A stretch of 20,104 nucleotides of DNA from Corynebacterium sp. (GTDB taxonomy: Bacteria; Actinomycetota; Actinomycetes; Mycobacteriales; Mycobacteriaceae). Made by a program: the position numbers and the translations under genes. The DNA lies in contig NZ_JAUMTY010000006.1 of the NCBI RefSeq assembly GCF_030530965.1, forward strand, positions 1 through 20,104, given 5' to 3'. The notes beneath the pieces were generated by a model. It worked only from the letters and a program-made list of their open reading frames with translations. It ran no database searches and was not told where the DNA came from. Shown here in pieces: positions 1 through 7,616 of the stretch. The stretch's first letter is position 1. Each line of letters begins with the position of its first letter.

Positions 1-120
1 ACCGACCAGAATGGAACTCACAAATCACCAGGTCAGAGCGCGTGGCAGATCGAAAACGAAGTGCCCGCTAGAGAAAACTCTCGCAAGACGAGCCCGGGCA
101 GAGATCTCACCGGCAACGAC

Positions 121-160
121 AAAACCCGCCGGGGCTGCAAAACTATGCAACCCTGGCGGG
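121..160 (-). terminator. Rho-independent terminator after tRNA-Tyr
   Basis: On the minus strand an imperfect hairpin (arms CCCGCC/GGCGGG, continuing through GGG/CCC and TGCA/TGCA with one wobble and one mismatch) is followed by TTTT. It begins 9 nt past the 3' end of tRNA-Tyr, as expected for a terminator of a monocistronic tRNA. I see no gene in positions 1-120. Confidence 0.75.
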
Positions 161-168
161 ATCATGAG

Positions 169-250
169 TGCCAGATGATGGATTCGAACCAACGTAGGCA
201 AAGCCGACGGATTTACAATCCGCTCCCTTTGGCCGCTCGGGCAATCTGGC
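169..250 (-). tRNA. tRNA-Tyr (GTA anticodon)
   Basis: The minus strand folds into an 82-nt class II tRNA. The acceptor stem is GCCAGAT/ATCTGGC, a perfect 7 bp, with discriminator A at 169. The anticodon stem GCGGA/TCCGT closes the 7-nt loop TTGTAAA, so the anticodon is GTA (tyrosine). A long variable arm follows, typical of bacterial tRNA-Tyr. The T arm is GTTGG-TTCGAAT-CCATC with one T-T opposition in the stem. No CCA is encoded; CTC follows the discriminator, so the CCA must be added after transcription. The D-arm sequence CCGAGCGGCCAAAGGGAGC is that of a standard tRNA-Tyr. Confidence 0.96.
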
Positions 251-275
251 GTGCGCTCAGTTGAACGCGCTGCAT

Positions 276-306
276 ACTCTACTACGAATACAGGCCTAGA
301 CAGCAA
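276..306 (-). promoter_or_regulatory. Candidate tRNA-Tyr promoter
   Basis: On the minus strand TTGCTG (301-306) and TAGAGT (276-281) are 19 bp apart, with the -10 lying 25 nt upstream of the mature tRNA 5' end. This is a plausible sigma-70-type promoter with a short 5' leader. The spacing is slightly long and there is no other support. Confidence 0.45.
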
Positions 307-403
307 ATCACCCCTTCACGCAGGGATTTTGCGGAGGCTAACGACGCGGCTCGCGGGGATTCATACTCCGCGCGCCATCCGGCATCAGCACACACCGTCG
401 TCG

Positions 404-1471
404 CTACCCGACACGCGCCATCGTGAAGCCCAGCAATGCGCGCAAAGCATTCGTCGTCGAGTTATCCGGCAGCGCCTCAAGCGCCTTCAAGGCAGCGTCG
501 GCGTGCTCCTCCACCTTCGCCACCGTCCGCGCCCGCGCATCCGTCGCAGCGATCAAAGCGAGCGCTTCTTCAACGTCGGCATCCGTCGACAAGGGGGAAC
601 GAAGCATCTCACGGAGCCGCTGATTCTCTTTCCTGTCGCCCTCCATCGCGTAGAGCATCGGCAAGGTGTGCACGCCCTCGCGCAAGTCCGTGCCCGGCGT
701 CTTCCCCGATTCGCTCGTGTCGGAAAAGATGTCGATCATGTCGTCGACAATTTGGAACACCATGCCCAGGTGCTCCCCGAATGTGGCCAGCGCCTGCTGG
801 ATCGGGGCCGGGGTTCCGGCGTGCATCGCCCCAAGAAAGCCCGCGGAACGGATAAGGACCGCGGTTTTCTCGTGGATGACGTTTAGGTAGTGTTCAATCT
901 CATCGCCCGAGGTCGCGCCGATGGTTTCGCGCATTTGGCCCGTGACTAAGTCCCCGAAGGCTTCCGAGAAGTGCTTGACCGTCTTCACACCCAGCGACGC
1001 CATCAACCGCGATGCGGCCGACAGAATGAAGTCCCCTGCCAAGATGGCGACCGAGTTATTCCACCGAAAGTTCGCGCTATCGGCGCCGCGACGTTTCTCA
1101 GCCTCGTCCATCACATCGTCGTGGTAGAGCGTCGCCAGGTGGGTCATTTCGACGACGATGGCGGCCTTGATGACGTCGTCGCACCCCGGCCTCTCGCCGT
1201 AACGGGACGCGAGCAGGGCAAACATGGGACGGACGCGCTTCCCCCCGGCCAGCGCCAAGTGCTTGACCTTGTCGGTCACGAACGATGCGCCCTGATCCAA
1301 CTCACGGATAAGCAGTTTCTCGCATTTTTCCATCCCGTCGGCCACAAAGGAATTCAATTCGTCGTCGCCGAGGTCAATACTGGACTCCACACTACGGGAA
1401 TCCAGGCCGGTAACCTCGCCTCTCACGGCGTCGACACTGGATTCCACAGCACTGCTCTGTCCGCTGGTCAT
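404..1471 (-). CDS. grcC: Trans-polyprenyl diphosphate synthase
   Basis: A 355-residue all-trans prenyl diphosphate synthase that condenses isopentenyl diphosphate onto an allylic diphosphate. The sequence shows GGKRVRP at 76-82, the first aspartate-rich motif DDVMD at 118-122 and the second, DDMID, at 243-247. These are the substrate- and magnesium-binding signatures of the family. Next to menG in a men cluster, it most likely makes the long side chain that MenA attaches, but the chain length cannot be read from sequence. The ATG at 1471 is chosen because GAGGA lies 7 nt upstream; an in-frame GTG at 1567 has no ribosome binding site. Residues 1-45 are a poorly conserved acidic and serine-rich extension. 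The symbol follows common corynebacterial usage; ispB or hepB would describe similar enzymes. Confidence 0.92.
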   Translation of the reverse strand: MTSGQSSAVESSVDAVRGEVTGLDSRSVESSIDLGDDELNSFVADGMEKCEKLLIRELDQGASFVTDKVKHLALAGGKRVRPMFALLASRYGERPGCDDVIKAAIVVEMTHLATLYHDDVMDEAEKRRGADSANFRWNNSVAILAGDFILSAASRLMASLGVKTVKHFSEAFGDLVTGQMRETIGATSGDEIEHYLNVIHEKTAVLIRSAGFLGAMHAGTPAPIQQALATFGEHLGMVFQIVDDMIDIFSDTSESGKTPGTDLREGVHTLPMLYAMEGDRKENQRLREMLRSPLSTDADVEEALALIAATDARARTVAKVEEHADAALKALEALPDNSTTNALRALLGFTMARVG

Positions 1472-1609
1472 CGCACGATCCTCGTTCGTTGGGCATGGGT
1501 AGATGGTCACGAGCACGCGCTGCGTGTAGGGCCCGGCAATCGGGTACGACGCAGCACGCACGAGCACGATGGTGGCTCGCAGCCGTCTAAAACAACGTGC
1601 CTAGCCTAT

Positions 1610-1637
1610 CGCACAAAAACAAACCCACAGATATGGG
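1610..1637 (-). terminator. Possible weak terminator after menG
   Basis: Downstream of menG on the minus strand a short hairpin, CCCAT-ATCT-GTGGG, is followed by TTTGTTTTTG. The stem is only 4-5 bp, so termination may be partial. The rest of 1472-1667 between the prenyl synthase and menG holds no gene I can support. It contains TAGGCT on the minus strand at 1603-1608, a possible -10 for the synthase. Confidence 0.4.
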
Positions 1638-1667
1638 CCGTCGGCACCTTGGGGTTTCGTCGGGGTT

Positions 1668-2357
1668 TTATCGCGGTTTTGTCGCGCTGTGGAGGGCCAC
1701 GATGCCGCCGGTCAAGTTCCTCCAGCCGACCTCTTTCCAGCCCGCAGACTGGATGATCCGCGCTAAAGTCTCCTGGTCAGGCCACGCGCGAATGGACTCC
1801 GCCAGGTACACGTACGACTCCGGATCCGATGACACAATTTTCGCCACCGCCGGCAGCGCCCGCATCAAGTACTCCGTGTAGATCGTCGAGAACACGGGGA
1901 TCACCGGCGTTGAAAACTCGCACACCGTTAAGCGCCCACCTGGCTTGACGACGCGGGCCATCTCGCGGAGCCCAGCGGCCGTATCCCCGAAATTCCTGAG
2001 GCCGAAGGAAATGGTGGCAGCGTCGAAAGTGTTATCGGCGAAGGGCAGGTTAAGGCCGTCACCTGCGACTAAAGGCACGTTCCGATGGCGCCCGGCCTTC
2101 AACATACCCAGGGAAAAGTCGCACCCCACCACGAGCGCGCCGGACTTGGATAGTTCCGCTGTGGATACACCGGTCCCGGCGGCGAGGTCCACGACTTTCT
2201 CACCGGGCTTCGGATCGAGCCGCTTGCGCGTTGCTTTTCGCCACAGCGTGTCGATCCCGCCGGTCAGCACGGTGTTAGTTAGGTCATATTTCTTGCCGAC
2301 GGCATCGAACATGCGCGCCACTTCACGGGGTTTCTTTTCCAACGTCGCTCTAGCCAC
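1668..2357 (-). CDS. menG: Demethylmenaquinone methyltransferase
   Basis: A 229-residue SAM-dependent methyltransferase of the UbiE/MenG family, catalysing the last step of menaquinone synthesis, C-methylation of demethylmenaquinone. The N terminus ARATLEKKPREVARMF followed by KKYDLTNTVL is the family start. Motif I is VVDLAAGTG at about 55-63, and the downstream GLRNFGD segment is a UbiE signature. I chose the GTG at 2357 because the product then matches the usual length of about 230 residues and TACTCT lies 8 nt upstream, as in other leaderless starts in this window. An in-frame GTG at 2402 would add 15 residues and has AAGG nearby. It lies between mgtA and the prenyl synthase, the order seen in Mycobacterium tuberculosis (Rv0557-Rv0558). 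Confidence 0.94.
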   Translation of the reverse strand: MARATLEKKPREVARMFDAVGKKYDLTNTVLTGGIDTLWRKATRKRLDPKPGEKVVDLAAGTGVSTAELSKSGALVVGCDFSLGMLKAGRHRNVPLVAGDGLNLPFADNTFDAATISFGLRNFGDTAAGLREMARVVKPGGRLTVCEFSTPVIPVFSTIYTEYLMRALPAVAKIVSSDPESYVYLAESIRAWPDQETLARIIQSAGWKEVGWRNLTGGIVALHSATKPR

Positions 2358-2365
2358 GAGGCCCC

Positions 2366-2371
2366 AGAGTA
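2366..2371 (-). promoter_or_regulatory. Candidate -10 of menG (leaderless)
   Basis: TACTCT on the minus strand fits the actinobacterial TAnnnT -10 pattern and ends 8 nt before the menG GTG. No Shine-Dalgarno is present at that start. The -35 region is unremarkable. Confidence 0.4.
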
Positions 2372-2417
2372 CCCGGTGAGCCCGCTGCGACGGGAGCTGC
2401 ACTCCCCAACCTTGTGG

Positions 2418-3599
2418 CTACGCGTACCGGTGCTCGCGCTCCGCGCGCCACCTCTCCAGCAGCGTCGGCCGGATTTCTTGCCCCATCGGGGACTCAATCG
2501 CCGCCTCATAGTGCCCCATGAGCTCGTCACCAAGGCACTCCCACGTGCGCTTTTTCACGGAGTTTCGGGCAGCGACACATCGATCGTGATAGCCATCCGG
2601 TTCGAGCAGGCGATCAACCGCCGCAGGGAGGTCCTGCTCGAAGGACTCCACGGGCAATAATTCACCATCGACGCCGTCGTCAATGAGGTCAATGGGCCCA
2701 CCGGCTCTCGGCCCAATGGTGGGCACCCCGGACGCCAGCGACTCTTGAACAGCCTGGCAGAACGTCTCGTATTCACCTGGGTGGACGAAGAGGTCCAAGG
2801 AGGCATACACCTCCGCCAGGTCCTCCCCGTATTTCGCGCCGGTGAAGATCGCGCGTGGCAGCAACTCACGCAATTCTTGGCTGTCCGGCCCGTCGCCGGT
2901 GATCACGAGCTGGATATCGTCGCGGTCCTGCAGAGCAGCCAATCGGTACACGGATTTTTCCGCCGCCAAGCGCCCGACGTAGCCGACGATTTTCTGCCCA
3001 TTTGGGGCCCATTGCCGACGCAGCGCGTCCGACCTCTTCGTCGGAGAGAAAAGCTCAATATCGACGCCGCGCGCCCAGTGGTACACGTCTCTAATCTTGT
3101 GGTGGCGGAGTTCCTGAATGGTTACCGACGACGGAGCGAGCGTCCGTGAGCAGGCGTTATGCACTGTCCGTGTCCACTGCCACGCGGCCGAGGCCAGCGG
3201 TTTCATGTGGTAATTATTCGCAAACCCGGCCACATCCGTTTGGTAGATGGCAACCGTCGGAATCCCCAGTTGAGCTGCACCGAACGCACCCGCGGCACCC
3301 AACACGAACGGACTCGCCGCGTGAACCACGTCGGGCTTGTACTTGCGTAGAGCCCGCTTGACAGTCGGCGTCGGCACCCCAATGGGGAGTGAGTCGATCA
3401 GCGGAACCTGAACGGTGGGAACGCGGGCAATGGGGAAACCCGCGTAGTCCGGGCATTCATCTTGAACCTCGCGAGCGCCCGGCGCGATGACTAGTGCGTC
3501 GTGGCCGTGGCGGTCGCAGTATTCCAAGACCCGGAGAATTGAGTTAGTGACACCGTTGATGTTTGGAAGAAATGATTCTGCAACAATTGCAATGCGCAT
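2418..3599 (-). CDS. mgtA: GT4 mannosyltransferase, MgtA-type
   Basis: A 393-residue GT-B fold glycosyltransferase of family GT4. It has the N-terminal GVTNS loop (16-20), a GRLAAEK donor-domain segment (209-215) and the E-x7-E motif with glutamates near 278 and 286. In Corynebacterium glutamicum the gene in this place is MgtA (NCgl0452), a GDP-mannose-dependent alpha-mannosyltransferase that mannosylates glucuronosyl-diacylglycerol and starts a lipomannan-like glycolipid. The orthologue in Mycobacterium tuberculosis is Rv0557, once called PimB. The function here is inferred from family and synteny. The ATG at 3599 is preceded by a purine-rich GAGGAAGAGAAGAAG stretch; an upstream GTG at 3620 would add seven residues. 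It probably acts at the cytoplasmic face of the membrane. Confidence 0.9.
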   Translation of the reverse strand: MRIAIVAESFLPNINGVTNSILRVLEYCDRHGHDALVIAPGAREVQDECPDYAGFPIARVPTVQVPLIDSLPIGVPTPTVKRALRKYKPDVVHAASPFVLGAAGAFGAAQLGIPTVAIYQTDVAGFANNYHMKPLASAAWQWTRTVHNACSRTLAPSSVTIQELRHHKIRDVYHWARGVDIELFSPTKRSDALRRQWAPNGQKIVGYVGRLAAEKSVYRLAALQDRDDIQLVITGDGPDSQELRELLPRAIFTGAKYGEDLAEVYASLDLFVHPGEYETFCQAVQESLASGVPTIGPRAGGPIDLIDDGVDGELLPVESFEQDLPAAVDRLLEPDGYHDRCVAARNSVKKRTWECLGDELMGHYEAAIESPMGQEIRPTLLERWRAEREHRYA

Positions 3600-3677
3600 A
3601 CGACTTCTTCTCTTCCTCAATTCCCCGCGATAATGCGGTTATTTTTGCCGATAAGAAATGCTGTTTTATGCTGCCGG

Positions 3678-4250
3678 TCATCTATCTCGGTGGCCATTGT
3701 ATAAATTTTTCTTCCGTTCGGCGCGTCGGTTAATCAACGCTATTGCTCCCATCGACAGCGCGACCGTCACGATAAATGTCGAAACCGCTGGTAGAAGGGA
3801 TAATGTCCAGGTTCTTCCTTGAACTCGAACAATGTCGGGGTGGCTGTGGGAATACTCCACCCACACTTTCTGGCCATCGTGCAATCCGCCGGGATATAAA
3901 ACTCCCGTGTTGGGGGAATGGAATTCTCCGGAGCTATCCCGAAATGAAATTGCTGTGCGCAACAGACCGACGTGGTTCACCGTGGCGATGGCGGTTTCTT
4001 TATCTTTGTGCAGCTTAATGTCGTTATAGACTGGCCCGGCGACGAGCGTGGCGCAGACCAGAGTCATCAGTAACGCGATTAATGCGACGACCTGGCGGCA
4101 TCGGCGGGCCACAGTATCGATCCTTGCTTCAGCATCACCGCGAGACAATGTCCGACGGGGACTCCGCGGCTTGTCGCCGTGAGGTTTCTGATCCCCGTGA
4201 GGTGTGGGTTCGTTACCCGCGTTCATGTTGTGGGTTGTCGTCGCGTTCAC
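3678..4250 (-). CDS. Two-helix membrane protein, DUF3592-like
   Basis: A 190-residue protein of unknown function. It has a hydrophilic N-terminal tail of about 50 residues, a membrane helix at about 54-75, a predicted extracytoplasmic segment of about 75 residues with beta character (HVGLLRTAISFRD, LHDGQKVWVEYSHSHPDIVRV), a second helix at about 152-174 and a basic tail. This layout is that of DUF3592-like proteins, and mycobacteria carry such a gene (Rv0556) between mgtA and menD. The GTG at 4250 is chosen because GGGAGGTG sits about 10 nt upstream; the in-frame GTG at 4262 overlaps that Shine-Dalgarno. Its role in menaquinone or lipomannan synthesis is unknown. The 78 bp between it and mgtA are AT-rich and may contain the mgtA promoter, although I see no convincing -35. 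Confidence 0.75.
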   Translation of the reverse strand: MNATTTHNMNAGNEPTPHGDQKPHGDKPRSPRRTLSRGDAEARIDTVARRCRQVVALIALLMTLVCATLVAGPVYNDIKLHKDKETAIATVNHVGLLRTAISFRDSSGEFHSPNTGVLYPGGLHDGQKVWVEYSHSHPDIVRVQGRTWTLSLLPAVSTFIVTVALSMGAIALINRRAERKKNLYNGHRDR

Positions 4251-4285
4251 TCCGATACTCACCTCCCGGCCGTCGTGCCCTGGTC

Positions 4286-4291
4286 ATTATC
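4286..4291 (-). promoter_or_regulatory. Candidate -10 for the DUF3592-like gene
   Basis: GATAAT on the minus strand (5 of 6 to TATAAT) lies 35 nt upstream of the GTG at 4250, in the 106-bp gap after menD. No good -35 is visible. Co-transcription from menD is the alternative. Confidence 0.35.
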
Positions 4292-4356
4292 TGTTTTCAT
4301 ATGCTTATCGTTGTGCTGTTCTGCTGCCGTGCTTGGCATCGCTGCTGCGTTTGGCG

Positions 4357-6351
4357 TTACTGCGCTTGACTCCTGTGCAGAACAGCAACGCGTCCTTCCA
4401 GGGATTCTACGGTCTGACGCCGATGTGCACGGTCGCATACAGCTTCAATCACCGTAATCCCTTCGTACGGTTCATATTGATCGCGTACTTGATCGCGTTG
4501 ATCGCCACTCCCCGAACGAGTGGCCCCAGCATCATTAAGCGGCATCCCCTCGGCATGGCTTTCCAGCAGGGTGACCAGCTCTTCCGCAGTGTCAGCCCTC
4601 CGGTACGCCATGCCGAAAGCGTCGCATATCGACTTAATATCCGCCTCGTGGTGAGTCGCCATGACGCGCTCGAAATGGCTGCGGAGCTCCGGCTTCCCAG
4701 GCTCCAGGGCCTCGAAAATGCCTCCACCCTGGTCATTCGCCACAACGATCAGCAGGTTCGACGGCCGCGGTTCCGACGCCGCCACGTTCAGGCCGGTCGC
4801 GTCGTGAAGGAAAGTCAGGTCCCCGGCCAGCGCCACGGTTCGCGGTGCACTCACACTGTCGGGCTGGGCGGCTTGCCGTGAGAGCGCGACGCCGATAGCC
4901 GTCGATAAGAAACCATCAATTCCCGACGCCCCACGGTTGGAGTACATCTCGACCCCATCAAACGGAGCGCCGACGAGCGACAGGTCGCGCACCGGATTCG
5001 ATGCCCCCACTACGAGCGCATCGCCGACGTGAACAGAATCTGCGACGGCGGCGGCGACCGTCAACCCGGTCATCCGATGGAGGGCGGAGGACTCCGAGGG
5101 TGCGGAAGACTGCGCATCGGCGGGCGACGTGGACGGCTCCGTGGCGGAGTCCTCCACGGGTTCGGCAACCTCAGAAGGCACAGCGAGGTCGTCCAGGAGG
5201 ATCACCTCGCGCACGGCGTCGGCAGCGGCCTGATCCACCGACCGGCAGTGATCCACCCATTGCCGGCTTTGTGGCGCAAGGTCGATCGTCGTCGCGACTT
5301 CCCCGGCCATGTGCGCGACATCCGGGTAATCGCCGGGGTTATCCGCGATAACCGTGATCGGAATATCCGGCCTGGCCAGGAGTTTTGAGACATCCCGGTG
5401 CAGGGTCGGCCGGCCCGTCACCACCACGTGGTCGGGCGACAACAGCGACAACGCCAGAGGATGGATAGGCACATCGGGCACTGCGGCGGTGGGCTCGGCG
5501 ATCGTCGGTACCCCGCGGAGCGCGTCAACATGCGGCGCATTATGCCCAGCAATGTGAAGAACTCGCGGCGAGGTCACCGTCGCGCGCCCGATGAAACGCG
5601 TCCAACTTCCTCCATCCGGTCGGCCCAACCGGTGCGCAGACTGGGCAGCCTCACGGAGCTGGTCGTCGTCCGTCGGCACTAATGGGTTATCGAAGGGCAC
5701 ATCAATGTGCACCGGGCCGCGGAAGGGCAGCTCTACAGCATTGGCGGGGTGAGCGTCCTCGGGGGTCGCAGCCTGCACCTGCATACGCACGCCCGCGGCC
5801 GTCGCCGCAACCACCGCCCTATCAACGGCAGCGCGGACCTCCCGATGCATCACATGCCAGGCATCGCTGCGTCGAGTAGCAGTGTCAATCCCCTCCGTCC
5901 GCACGGCGGTATCCCGGAAAGCTGACCGCTGATCTACCGTCTGGTTCGCCCCCGTCCCCCACAATGACCAGGGGCGATTCGCCGACAACACCATGAGCGG
6001 AAGGTGCGACATCTGCGCTTCCACCATCGCGGGTGCACAATGCGCCACCGCACTTCCCGACGTCATCACCACCGGCACAACGTGGTGGCCACCGGGAATA
6101 CCTGGGCGATTCCGACGCGGACCGCCCTCGGTCTGCGCCAAGCCCAACGCCAAGAACGCCGCGGTTCGCTCGTCGGTACGCATGTGAAGAGTGATCTCGC
6201 CACGTGCCGCGGCTTCGGAGAAGGCCAGCGCCAACGGTGCCGAACGGGAACCCGGGCACACGACCACGTCCTGCACGCCGCAACGGATCAGCTCGTCGAC
6301 AATAATCGCTGCTGTCATGATGGAGGCAGGAGCACCACCGGAACTACTCAT
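4357..6351 (-). CDS. menD: SEPHCHC synthase MenD
   Basis: A 664-residue thiamine-diphosphate enzyme that condenses isochorismate with 2-oxoglutarate to SEPHCHC, the first committed step of the menaquinone pathway. The CPGSRSAPLA motif (32-41) with DER at 60-62 forms the N-terminal pyrimidine domain and holds the catalytic glutamate. NRGASGIDG (472-480), GDLTFLHD (510-517) and NDQGGGIFE (539-547) form the cofactor-binding domain. The protein is about 100 residues longer than the usual 550. The excess appears as low-complexity segments: an acidic and Ser/Pro linker at about 394-424, a loop at about 604-629, and an Ala-rich stretch at 156-206. The ATG at 6351 is preceded by AAGGTGGAAAG. menC ends 45 bp upstream, so the two genes are probably co-transcribed. 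Confidence 0.95.
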   Translation of the reverse strand: MSSSGGAPASIMTAAIIVDELIRCGVQDVVVCPGSRSAPLALAFSEAAARGEITLHMRTDERTAAFLALGLAQTEGGPRRNRPGIPGGHHVVPVVMTSGSAVAHCAPAMVEAQMSHLPLMVLSANRPWSLWGTGANQTVDQRSAFRDTAVRTEGIDTATRRSDAWHVMHREVRAAVDRAVVAATAAGVRMQVQAATPEDAHPANAVELPFRGPVHIDVPFDNPLVPTDDDQLREAAQSAHRLGRPDGGSWTRFIGRATVTSPRVLHIAGHNAPHVDALRGVPTIAEPTAAVPDVPIHPLALSLLSPDHVVVTGRPTLHRDVSKLLARPDIPITVIADNPGDYPDVAHMAGEVATTIDLAPQSRQWVDHCRSVDQAAADAVREVILLDDLAVPSEVAEPVEDSATEPSTSPADAQSSAPSESSALHRMTGLTVAAAVADSVHVGDALVVGASNPVRDLSLVGAPFDGVEMYSNRGASGIDGFLSTAIGVALSRQAAQPDSVSAPRTVALAGDLTFLHDATGLNVAASEPRPSNLLIVVANDQGGGIFEALEPGKPELRSHFERVMATHHEADIKSICDAFGMAYRRADTAEELVTLLESHAEGMPLNDAGATRSGSGDQRDQVRDQYEPYEGITVIEAVCDRAHRRQTVESLEGRVAVLHRSQAQ

Positions 6352-6396
6352 GGAGAACGATCTTTCCACCTTGTTACTCAGCCTTAACCATCAGCC

Positions 6397-7554
6397 TTAA
6401 TCGGCCACATTTCCCGGCATGTTTGACGCACCCGACGCACCCGGCACGTGTTTCCACGCCGACGCCAGGCGCTCTTTCCACCACTGCACCCTATCCTCCG
6501 GGGCGCGATACTTCGCCAGCGCATCCGGATCGGGAATCCGCGGCTCCACAGCCATCATTCCGTCGACAATGGGTCGTGAATCACCGACATCACCGGCCAT
6601 CAGAGCACCCGTTGCCAGACCAGCGGGCTGACTATCGACCGCCGACGCCGCGCACAGGCCCGCATACATGCCGACAACCGAATCAATTGCCGACGACACC
6701 GTCACGGCCACACCATGCTTGCGCGCTTCCTCCGCCACCGCGATCACGTTGCGCGGACCGCCGAGCGGCGCGGCCTTCACCACGGCAACGTCGATGGCCC
6801 CCATGCGTATCGCGCGGTACGGATCCGACGCTTTACGTATGGACTCGTCGGCGGCGATGCGGGCGCTCAGCCCCTCGTCGGCAAGCATGTTCCGCAGGTC
6901 AGCGAGATCTTCGAGCCGAGGGCACGGCTGCTCCACGTAGTCCAAGGGCCCGTCACGGAGGAATCGACGAACGGCCTCATGGGCCTCCGCCACGGTCCAC
7001 CCACCATTGGCGTCGACGCGGATATTGATGTCGGGCCGGGCCTCGCGGACAGCACGAACCCGGGCGCAATCGTCGTCGAGAGTCTGCCCCTTTTCCGCTA
7101 CCTTCACTTTGACCGTCGAAATGCCCGAGTATCGATCAAGGAGTTCGGGCACGCGGGCGGGGTCGCACGCGGGGATCGTCCCGTTGACCGGCACCCATTC
7201 GCGCGACAATGCAGGTGGTCCCACCCAACCCATCTCGAGGGCCGACGCCAACCACATCGCGGACTCGGCCGGACCGTATTCCAGGAAAGCGCCCCACTCG
7301 GACCAGCCTTGGGGGCCGTCGATAAGCATGACCTCGCGCTGCATGATTCCGCGGAACCGAATATTCATCGGCAACTGGACAACATGGGCGCGCTCCCAAA
7401 CCTCATCGAGCGACGGGAGCGATACACCATCCGGCCAGGTCGCGGGCCCAAATGCGGGTCCATTCGCGGCCCCTGACACAGATCCACGCTGGCGGGGGAC
7501 TTCATGCGACGATGCAGGCCGGGAATCACTATTGGGCAGGTCCATGCGAGACAT
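6397..7554 (-). CDS. menC: o-Succinylbenzoate synthase
   Basis: A 385-residue enolase-superfamily dehydratase converting SHCHC to o-succinylbenzoate. The catalytic set is visible: K149 and K151 in STVKVKV, metal ligands D181 (RVDANGG), E208 (YVEQP) and D236 (AADES), and K260 (AVVKAAPLGG). The first 45 residues are a Ser/Pro-rich extension not typical of the family. The start at 7554 has no correctly spaced Shine-Dalgarno, but TAGGGT lies exactly 7 nt upstream, so a leaderless start is likely. The gene is divergent from menB across 62 bp and leads the minus-strand men unit. Confidence 0.94.
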   Translation of the reverse strand: MSRMDLPNSDSRPASSHEVPRQRGSVSGAANGPAFGPATWPDGVSLPSLDEVWERAHVVQLPMNIRFRGIMQREVMLIDGPQGWSEWGAFLEYGPAESAMWLASALEMGWVGPPALSREWVPVNGTIPACDPARVPELLDRYSGISTVKVKVAEKGQTLDDDCARVRAVREARPDINIRVDANGGWTVAEAHEAVRRFLRDGPLDYVEQPCPRLEDLADLRNMLADEGLSARIAADESIRKASDPYRAIRMGAIDVAVVKAAPLGGPRNVIAVAEEARKHGVAVTVSSAIDSVVGMYAGLCAASAVDSQPAGLATGALMAGDVGDSRPIVDGMMAVEPRIPDPDALAKYRAPEDRVQWWKERLASAWKHVPGASGASNMPGNVAD

Positions 7555-7561
7555 GACTTCT

Positions 7562-7567
7562 ACCCTA
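7562..7567 (-). promoter_or_regulatory. Candidate -10 of menC (leaderless)
   Basis: TAGGGT on the minus strand (TAnnnT pattern) is followed by 7 nt and the menC ATG. The expected transcription start would fall on or next to that ATG. The match supports the start at 7554 rather than the ATG three codons later. Confidence 0.45.
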
Positions 7568-7603
7568 ACGGCCGGCCAGACATAACCGTGCGCTGATTGT
7601 CAG

Positions 7604-7609
7604 TATCCT
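7604..7609 (+). promoter_or_regulatory. Candidate -10 of menB (leaderless)
   Basis: TATCCT is followed by 7 nt (CATCGGT) and the menB ATG. No Shine-Dalgarno precedes the ATG. Together with the menC -10 at 7562-7567 this makes a compact divergent promoter pair within 62 bp. TAACCG is a possible weak -35, 15 bp upstream. Confidence 0.5.
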
Positions 7610-7616
7610 CATCGGT

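Noticed and set aside
185..205. T-T opposition in the T stem of tRNA-Tyr, considered as sign of a pseudo-tRNA
   Set aside because: All other stems, the anticodon loop and the variable arm are intact; a single opposition at this place is tolerable.
251..886. Plus-strand ORF of 211 codons antisense to the prenyl synthase
   Set aside because: Arginine- and histidine-rich antisense shadow of a well-supported gene; no family resemblance.
971..1756. Plus-strand ORF of 261 codons across the prenyl synthase and menG ends
   Set aside because: Shadow frame; the minus strand carries clear catalytic motifs and this product resembles nothing.
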